Source: an uncultured Clostridia bacterium
GTDB lineage: Bacteria; Bacillota; Clostridia; Oscillospirales; Acutalibacteraceae
Direction of reading: 5' to 3'
DNA length: 6,291 nt
Assembly: GCA_944382025.1 (NCBI GenBank)
Contig: CALWMQ010000013.1
Location: 1 to 6,291, forward strand
Both the position numbers and the translations under genes were made by a program. Below the pieces are notes generated by a model. The model had not been told where the DNA came from and searched no databases. It saw nothing but the letters and a program-made list of their open reading frames with translations. Positions 1 through 4,131 of this stretch are shown piece by piece (position 1 is the stretch's first letter; the number at the start of each line of letters is the position of its first letter).

Positions 1-25
1 AACACAAGCGAAAGGAAGATGCCCC

Positions 26-460
26 GTGAACCATAAAAATGTGGAATTGCTCAACTATATTTCCAAAAACACCGAGATGGGGAAAAGTTCTATCAAGCAG
101 CTTCTGGAAGTGGTGAAGCATCCGGAATTCCGGGAAACAATAGAATCCCAGTATCGGGAATACGACGAGATCTACGATCTGGCTCATCAAGCCCTGGAAA
201 CCCGCCACGAGGAGGCTAAAAACGTAAACCCCATGACCAAGATCTCCTCCTATATCATGATCAATTTCAACAACCTGACGGATGGTTCGGAATCCTCTAT
301 GGCGGAAATGATGCTCAAAGGCAGCAATTCCGGTATCATCGAGATTACCAAGCACCTCAATGATTTGGGCGACCAGGTAGAACCGGATGTGAAACAATTG
401 GCGGAACGGCTGTTGAAATTTGAAAAACGAAATGTGGAGGAACTGAAAAAGTTTCTGTAA
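26..460 (+). CDS. Conserved hypothetical small helical protein (144 aa)
   Basis: I do not recognise a named function. The start is GTG at 26, preceded by AAAGGAAG (11-18) with a 7-nt gap. The nearby ATG at 19 is in another frame and stops after five codons, so it is not a competitor. The product is soluble with no signal peptide or membrane segment and has no cysteine or tryptophan. It appears to be a series of amphipathic helices (about residues 3-30, 34-62, 68-85, 88-112 and 117-144), suggesting a four-helix-bundle-like fold. I recall similar uncharacterised proteins in Clostridia, and a distant link to ferritin-like or DUF2383-type bundles is possible, but I see no clear repeated metal-ligand motif (E...E-x2-H). 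It is more AT-rich than the genes that follow. Its promoter lies off the left edge. It is followed by its own terminator (492-530) and is convergent with the ispDF-thioesterase operon, so it is transcriptionally independent of it. Confidence 0.8.
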   Translation: MNHKNVELLNYISKNTEMGKSSIKQLLEVVKHPEFRETIESQYREYDEIYDLAHQALETRHEEAKNVNPMTKISSYIMINFNNLTDGSESSMAEMMLKGSNSGIIEITKHLNDLGDQVEPDVKQLAERLLKFEKRNVEELKKFL

Positions 461-485
461 ACGGATCGTAGTAGAACCTGTTATG

Positions 486-535
486 AAAAAGCGGGCATCC
501 TTACGGAGTTTGACGTCCTAAGGATGCCCGTTTTT
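486..535. terminator. Bidirectional Rho-independent terminator
   Basis: A 12-bp perfect stem (492-503 CGGGCATCCTTA with 519-530 TAAGGATGCCCG) encloses a 15-nt loop. It is followed by TTTTT (531-535) on the + strand and preceded by AAAAA (486-490), which becomes a U-run on the minus strand. It sits 31 nt after the stop of the 26-460 gene and is the only good terminator between this gene and the convergent thioesterase gene. It therefore probably serves both transcription units. Confidence 0.9.
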
Positions 536-540
536 GCTTG

Positions 541-714
541 CCGCTGTTGCAGGTCCGCTTTAGCTGACTGCCCGGCATATAATATGCAGGGGCCTGTCCG
601 CAGAGCGGATGCCTTTTGGGGCGGGATCAGGCCTTCGAAAGACAGTGCCATATCGCTCGACCCCTGACAACTCTATGAATCATTACTCTCCACGGATGCG
701 TACACCGCCGTATT
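541..714. other. Non-coding gap between convergent genes
   Basis: No convincing gene is visible on either strand. The stretch holds a 13-bp palindrome GCATATAATATGC (575-587, 1-nt centre) and a small hairpin TCCGC-AGA-GCGGA (597-609) followed by TTTT at 614-617. It corresponds to the 3' untranslated part of the minus-strand operon before the shared terminator at 492-530. The TATAAT inside the palindrome has no suitable -35 element. Confidence 0.5.
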
Positions 715-1194
715 TCAGTAACCTTCTTTACGGCGCTGAGTCCGCAGGCTCTGGCGGCGTTCCCCCGCCTCCCATTCCGCTTTCTCCGCCTCCCCTTCCG
801 GCAGAAGCCGTGGAACTTCTACTGGGTTTCCTTCCTCGTCCAGCGCCACCAGCACCAAATAGGCCCGGTTTACTACCGTCCGCTGGCCGGCCAGGGTTTC
901 CACATACGTATCCACCCGTACTTCCATGGACGTACGGCCAACATGGGTTACACGGCCAACCAGAACCAATGTGTCATTCACATAGGCCGCTGCCTTAAAC
1001 TGCAGATTATCAATAGCGGCGGTGGTCACATTGCGTCCGGAATGGCGCCGGGCTACCACTCCCGCCACCACATCAATCCATTCCACCAGCTTCCCACCAA
1101 ACAGGCGGCCCGCCCCATTGATGTGTTCCGACATAAGGATCTGTATCTGTTCGGTACGGGAATCCGCTACCCGTTTGGCTTCCATAGAGATCAC
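715..1194 (-). CDS. Acyl-CoA thioesterase, hotdog fold (ACOT/YciA-like)
   Basis: Predicted cytoplasmic acyl-CoA hydrolase of 159 aa, releasing CoA and a free acid. The substrate chain length cannot be read from the sequence. Family signatures are clear: HINGAGRLFGGKLVEWID (residues 24-41), with the long hotdog helix and the likely active-site Asn26 and Asp41; VTTAAIDNLQF (56-66); GRTSMEV (86-92); and LVALDEEGNPVEVP (115-128). A charged C-terminal tail (about 131-159) follows the fold and is probably disordered or helical. Such proteins usually form hexamers (trimers of dimers). I chose GTG at 1194, which overlaps the ispDF stop as GTGA and has AGGA 5 nt upstream. ATG at 1185 (starting MEAKRV) is an equally reasonable start and removes only three residues. 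The overlap implies translational coupling with ispDF. The gene ends 185 nt from the shared terminator. Confidence 0.88.
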   Translation of the reverse strand: MISMEAKRVADSRTEQIQILMSEHINGAGRLFGGKLVEWIDVVAGVVARRHSGRNVTTAAIDNLQFKAAAYVNDTLVLVGRVTHVGRTSMEVRVDTYVETLAGQRTVVNRAYLVLVALDEEGNPVEVPRLLPEGEAEKAEWEAGERRQSLRTQRRKEGY

Positions 1195-2408
1195 TGCCTT
1201 CCTAATGGAATCGAATCCTCTTCGTAAAACGCCTTTTCAATCAGGCATACCGCATGGGCGGCGATACCATCCCCTGATCCGGTAAACCCAAGCCCTTCTT
1301 CTGTGGTAGCCTTCACACTGACCTGCCCCATATCTATGTGGCAGGCGGCCGCCAGCTTCCGGCGCATCTCGGGGATATACGGTTTCAGTTTCGGGGCCTG
1401 GGCCAGGATGGTCGCGTCAATATTCACCACCGTATATCCCGCTTCCCGAACCTTCGCCATGGTTTCCTCCAGCAGCATCAGGCTGTCCGCATCCTTGAAC
1501 CGGGGATCTGTATCGGGGAAAAGTCCTCCTATATCCCCCAGTGCGGCAGCTCCCAACAGAGCATCCGCCACTGCGTGAGCCAATACATCCGCGTCGGAAT
1601 GCCCCAACAGGCCTTTTTCATAAGGGATATGCACGCCTCCCAAAATCAGCTTACGGCCCTGGGTTAACCGGTGTACATCATATCCATGCCCCATTCTCAT
1701 ACCCAATATCCTCCGTTGCGCCGATTTTTTTTGCAATAGGGCTTCCGCAAAAACTATATCCTCCGGTGTGGTGATTTTCAGGTTGGTATACGCCCCTTCC
1801 ACCAGCTGAACCCGGAAGCCCTGATGCTCCATCAGCTGGCAGTCATCGGTAAAATCCAGCCCCTCCATCAGTGCCTGTTTCATAGCCATCCGGTAAGCGG
1901 ATATTTCAAACACCTGGGGGGTCTGGACGGTCCACAGGAACTGTCGATCCGGCGTACCGGTAACCAGCCCATGGTTATCCGCCTGTTTGATGGTATCCTT
2001 AGCTCGGACCGCCGCGGCGGCAGCCCGGACCTGGTAAGCGGCCTCTACTACACGGTCAATATCCTCCGGCTGGATCAATGGCCGGGCCCCGTCATGAATA
2101 GCCACAAAATCCGTCCCTTCCGGAAGCGCTTCCAGCCCGGCTGCCACCGATTTCTGCCGGCTGTCCCCCCCGGAAACCACCTGGGCCAGTTTACGGATAT
2201 GGAAATTTGCCGCCCCCGCTTTTATAAATTCCATATCCTCCCGGCGGGCCACAACCACTACCGCATCAATCGTCTGGGCGGCCTCAAATGCCAGCAGTGT
2301 CCGGAAAATGACGGGAATCCCCAGCAGAGGGATCCTTTGTTTCGGCTGCCCCATCCGGGTAGAGCCTCCCGCGGCTACCACAATGGCGGCGGTCTGCCTC
2401 TTTTCCAT
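1191..2408 (-). CDS. ispDF: Bifunctional IspD-IspF (MEP cytidylyltransferase / MECDP synthase)
   Basis: Catalyses two non-consecutive MEP isoprenoid steps: CTP + 2-C-methyl-D-erythritol 4-phosphate to CDP-ME (IspD), and CDP-ME 2-phosphate to ME-2,4-cyclodiphosphate plus CMP (IspF). The product is 405 aa from ATG 2408. GTG at 2411 is an alternative, but the AGGGTGA Shine-Dalgarno fits ATG better. IspD spans about residues 1-226: nucleotide loop AAGGSTRMGQPKQ (R18, K23), IHDGARPL (104-111), TPDRQFLW (R155), TPQVF and LKITTPEDI (K211). The loop between R18 and K23 is shorter than in E. coli IspD. IspF spans about 237-395: metal ligands D244 and H246 in GYDVHRL and H270 in HSDADVLAHA, LFPDTD, and KATTEEGLGFTG (366-377). 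All key residues are present, so both halves look active. The linker is only about 11 residues and contains an A8 run and an internal ribosome-binding site. First gene of the operon, transcribed from the promoter at 2444-2472. Confidence 0.93.
   Translation of the reverse strand: MEKRQTAAIVVAAGGSTRMGQPKQRIPLLGIPVIFRTLLAFEAAQTIDAVVVVARREDMEFIKAGAANFHIRKLAQVVSGGDSRQKSVAAGLEALPEGTDFVAIHDGARPLIQPEDIDRVVEAAYQVRAAAAAVRAKDTIKQADNHGLVTGTPDRQFLWTVQTPQVFEISAYRMAMKQALMEGLDFTDDCQLMEHQGFRVQLVEGAYTNLKITTPEDIVFAEALLQKKSAQRRILGMRMGHGYDVHRLTQGRKLILGGVHIPYEKGLLGHSDADVLAHAVADALLGAAALGDIGGLFPDTDPRFKDADSLMLLEETMAKVREAGYTVVNIDATILAQAPKLKPYIPEMRRKLAAACHIDMGQVSVKATTEEGLGFTGSGDGIAAHAVCLIEKAFYEEDSIPLGRQ
1698..1714 (-). 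promoter_or_regulatory. Internal Shine-Dalgarno and ATG for IspF alone
   Basis: On the coding strand GGAGG (1714-1710) lies 9 nt upstream of ATG (1700-1698), followed one codon later by a second ATG (1694-1692) that directly precedes GHGYDVHRL, the normal IspF N-terminus. This is as good a ribosome-binding site as any in the window and could allow a stand-alone IspF to be made from within the fused gene. Activity is inferred, not shown. Confidence 0.5.
1725..1732 (-). repeat. A8 homopolymer at the ispD-ispF junction
   Basis: Eight T on the + strand read as CAA AAA AAA in ispDF, exactly between the two enzyme domains. Loss of one A would change the reading to CAA AAA AAT CGG and run to a TGA at 1699-1697, which overlaps the internal ATG at 1700. 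The run is a credible slippage site and equally a credible site of a homopolymer base-calling error. Confidence 0.75.
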
Positions 2409-2443
2409 CACTTGTCACCCTGCCTTCCCTCTTAGATAAACTC

Positions 2444-2472
2444 AGTATACCGGATTTCTTTCCTAAAAACAA
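2444..2472 (-). promoter_or_regulatory. Promoter of the ispDF-thioesterase operon
   Basis: Reading the minus strand, TTGTTT (2472-2467) and TATACT (2449-2444) are separated by 17 nt, a good sigma-A type match. Transcription would start near 2437, giving a leader of about 30 nt that includes the GAGGGAAGG/AGGGTGA ribosome-binding region and then ATG at 2408. Confidence 0.72.
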
Positions 2473-2530
2473 CCGCCATCCTGTTTTATGTTTCGTCCAC
2501 GCCGCCGGCCCGTAAATCACCTTTGGCGGA

Positions 2531-2562
2531 CAAGAGGCCTCCACAGGGCAAAAATCCTCTTG
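2531..2562. repeat. 7-bp inverted repeat reaching the pheST -35
   Basis: CAAGAGG (2531-2537) and CCTCTTG (2556-2562) form a perfect dyad with an 18-nt spacer. The right arm overlaps the first bases of the -35 hexamer of the pheST promoter. It could be an operator, but a repeat this short may be chance. Confidence 0.3.
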
Positions 2563-2587
2563 CAATGCAGGGAAAACGTGATATAAT
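2560..2587 (+). promoter_or_regulatory. Promoter of the pheST transcription unit
   Basis: TTGCAA (2560-2565), a 16-nt spacer and a perfect TATAAT (2582-2587) form a sigma-A type promoter. Predicted start of transcription is near 2594, just ahead of Stem I of the T-box leader. It is divergent from the ispDF promoter, the two predicted start sites being about 155 bp apart. Confidence 0.75.
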
Positions 2588-2601
2588 AATTTTAATATGT
2601 T

Positions 2602-2865
2602 ACGCAACGCCTTGATGGAGAAAGTACGCCACCCATCCCCTACGCCAGAGAGGACCGTCACCGGCTGAAAGCGGTCTGTGGGAGACTTGGCGGAAGTTCC
2701 CTCCGGAGCGGCGGCGCTGAAACCCGGGTTCCCGGGCGGGTAGGCGTCGACGGTTAGGCCCCGTTACCGGCCGTGAAAAGTGCCCGTTGATGTTTGGCTT
2801 CGGGAATTTGGGTGGTACCACGGAGTTTTTTAGCCTTCGTCCCTTTTGGGGACGGAGGCTTTTTT
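2602..2865 (+). promoter_or_regulatory. T-box riboswitch leader, tRNA-Phe specific
   Basis: Senses the charging state of tRNA-Phe: uncharged tRNA stabilises the antiterminator so pheST is transcribed. Stem I is visible. GGAG (2617-2620) pairs with CTCC (2701-2704). The specifier loop has the loop-E pair AGTA (2623-2626) and GAA (2693-2695). CGCC (2627-2630) pairs with GGCG (2689-2692). An AGAGAG motif (2647-2652) precedes a distal helix GACCG (2653-2657) / CGGTC (2672-2676) whose terminal loop includes GGCTGAAAG. The specifier codon is TTC (2697-2699), matching Phe. It is followed by C, whereas I expect a purine here in most T-boxes. The T-box sequence is 2809-2823, with TGGT (2813-2816) able to pair with the ACCA end of the tRNA. 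Antiterminator: GGG (2810-2812) plus ACG (2820-2822) pair with CGTCCC (2838-2843), flanking a 7-nt bulge. The same CGTCCC belongs to the terminator stem, giving mutually exclusive folds. Confidence 0.93.
2832..2865 (+). terminator. T-box regulated intrinsic terminator
   Basis: A 12-bp stem (2832-2843 with 2849-2860, one G-U pair) with a 5-nt loop, followed by TTTTTT (2860-2865). Its 5' arm contains the CGTCCC used by the antiterminator, so it forms when tRNA-Phe is charged and stops transcription before pheS. Confidence 0.92.
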
Positions 2866-3079
2866 GTCGTTTGTGGTATTCATATCCCCATATGACCGGC
2901 GTTGCCTCCTCCGGCAGCGCCAAACCGGTCTGGGTCGGCTGGAACCGGCCTGGCCCTCCTTACCGGACATCCCTGCCCCTTGCTCTTTAGCATCATGGCT
3001 TTGCGTATACCACCCCCATAACTTCCTGTTATAGCATACACCGGAATGTTTGAATCGATTGGAAAGGATTTGAGGTAGC
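2866..3079 (+). other. Long structured leader between T-box terminator and pheS
   Basis: 214 nt with no supportable gene on either strand, longer than I would expect between a T-box terminator and its gene. Visible structure: hairpin CATAT-CCCC-ATATG (2881-2894); a 9-bp hairpin GGCGTTGCC (2898-2906) with GGCAGCGCC (2913-2921), one G-U pair, 6-nt loop; alternative or outer pairing GACCGG (2894-2899) with CCGGTC (2925-2930); hairpin ATAAC-TTCCT-GTTAT (3018-3032); and a possible closing helix GTGGTAT (2873-2879) with ATACCAC (3007-3013). No U-run follows these hairpins, so they are not obvious terminators, and I see no convincing second promoter. The stretch ends in the pheS ribosome-binding site. 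Confidence 0.5.
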
Positions 3080-4102
3080 ATGAAAGAAAAATTGGAAGCC
3101 CTGCGCCAACAGGCGCTCCAGGAACTGGAAACCTTACACACCCCTAAGGAACTGGAAGAATTCCGGATCCGGGTGATGGGGAAAAAAGGCCCCTTGACCG
3201 AACTGCTCCGCGGTATGGGTTCCCTGCCGGCCGAGGAACGCCCCCAAATGGGCCAGCTGGTTAACCAGCTCCGGGCACAGCTGGAAGAAAAGCTCCATGA
3301 GAAAGAAGCCGCCGCTCAAACCGCCCTCAAGGAACAAAAACTCAAGGACGAGGCTCTGGATATTACCCTTCCCGGCAAAGCCGCCAAAACCGGTGGGCTC
3401 CATCCCCTGAACATCGTGCTGGAGGATATGATTGACATCTTCCAATCCATGGGCTTCGATGTGGTTGACGGCCCCGAGGTGGAAACGGAACACTATTGCT
3501 TCGAAGCGCTGAATGTGCCTAAGGACCATCCTGCCCGGGACATGCAGGATACTTTCTATCTGGGAGACGACCTGCTGCTGCGTACCCAGACCAGTGCCGC
3601 CCAGATCCGCGTCATGGAACAGCGCAAGCCTCCTATCCGTATCATCTGCCCCGGCCGGGTATTCCGGGCTGACGAGGTAGACGCTACCCATTCCCCGGTA
3701 TTCCATCAGGTGGAAGGCCTGGTGGTGGACAAGGGGATCACCATGTGCGACCTGAAAGGGGTCCTGGAACAGTTCGCCCACGAGATTTACGGGCCCGATA
3801 CCAAGGTGAAATTCCGCCCCTCCTTCTTCCCCTTCACCGAACCCAGCGTCGAAGTGGATGTCTCCTGCTCCGAATGCGGCGGTAAAGGCTGCCGGGTCTG
3901 CAAAGGCTCCGGCTGGATTGAAATCCTGGGCGCCGGCATGGTTCATCCCCGTGTGCTGCGGGGATGCGGGATCGACCCGGAGGTATATTCCGGTTTCGCT
4001 TTCGGCATCGGCCTGGACCGGCTGACCACCACCCGGTACAAAATCAGCGATATCCGCCTCCTGTTCGAAAACGACCAGCGTTTTCTGGAACAGTTCGATT
4101 GA
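3080..4102 (+). CDS. pheS: Phenylalanyl-tRNA synthetase alpha subunit
   Basis: Catalytic subunit of the cytoplasmic (alpha-beta)2 class II synthetase that activates Phe with ATP and charges tRNA-Phe. 340 aa, normal for Firmicutes. Residues 1-90 form the N-terminal coiled-coil that contacts tRNA. Motif 1 lies at about 108-133 (HPLN...DGPEVE). Motif 2 lies at about 186-215 (IRIICPGRVFRADEVDATH then FHQVEGL). Motif 3 lies at about 304-316 (SGFAFGIGLDRL), where Ala307 corresponds to the substrate-pocket Ala294 of E. coli PheS, i.e. the ordinary Phe-specific form. Cys263, Cys266, Cys271 and Cys274 form a CxxC...CxxC cluster typical of many bacterial PheS. The start is ATG 3080, with GAGGT 3 nt and AAAGGA 11 nt upstream; neither spacing is ideal, but no other start fits the family N-terminus. 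Transcribed from 2560-2587 through the T-box, and followed by pheT after 29 nt. Confidence 0.97.
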   Translation: MKEKLEALRQQALQELETLHTPKELEEFRIRVMGKKGPLTELLRGMGSLPAEERPQMGQLVNQLRAQLEEKLHEKEAAAQTALKEQKLKDEALDITLPGKAAKTGGLHPLNIVLEDMIDIFQSMGFDVVDGPEVETEHYCFEALNVPKDHPARDMQDTFYLGDDLLLRTQTSAAQIRVMEQRKPPIRIICPGRVFRADEVDATHSPVFHQVEGLVVDKGITMCDLKGVLEQFAHEIYGPDTKVKFRPSFFPFTEPSVEVDVSCSECGGKGCRVCKGSGWIEILGAGMVHPRVLRGCGIDPEVYSGFAFGIGLDRLTTTRYKISDIRLLFENDQRFLEQFD

Positions 4103-4131
4103 AACCTCTGTGTGGAAAGGATGAGATCAAA

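Noticed and set aside
609..998. + strand open frame rich in proline
   Set aside because: Lies antisense to the well-supported thioesterase gene; its low-complexity P/G composition is the mirror of that gene's codons, and it has no ribosome-binding site.
1824..2435. + strand 203-codon open frame antisense to ispDF
   Set aside because: Shadow of the IspD coding region with no family motif.
2600..2923. Minus-strand open frame over the T-box
   Set aside because: Occupies a structured RNA leader whose conserved elements explain the sequence.
3001..3033. Possible second promoter close to pheS (TTGCGT and TTATAG-like hexamers)
   Set aside because: Spacing is about 21 nt or more and the -10 match is poor.
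2846..3034. + strand 62-codon open frame (TTG start) in the pheS leader
   Set aside because: Starts inside the terminator loop without a ribosome-binding site, and its composition is not protein-like.
3134..3946. Minus-strand 270-codon open frame rich in Gly, His and Phe
   Set aside because: Exact antisense of pheS; the odd composition follows from GC-rich codons read backwards.
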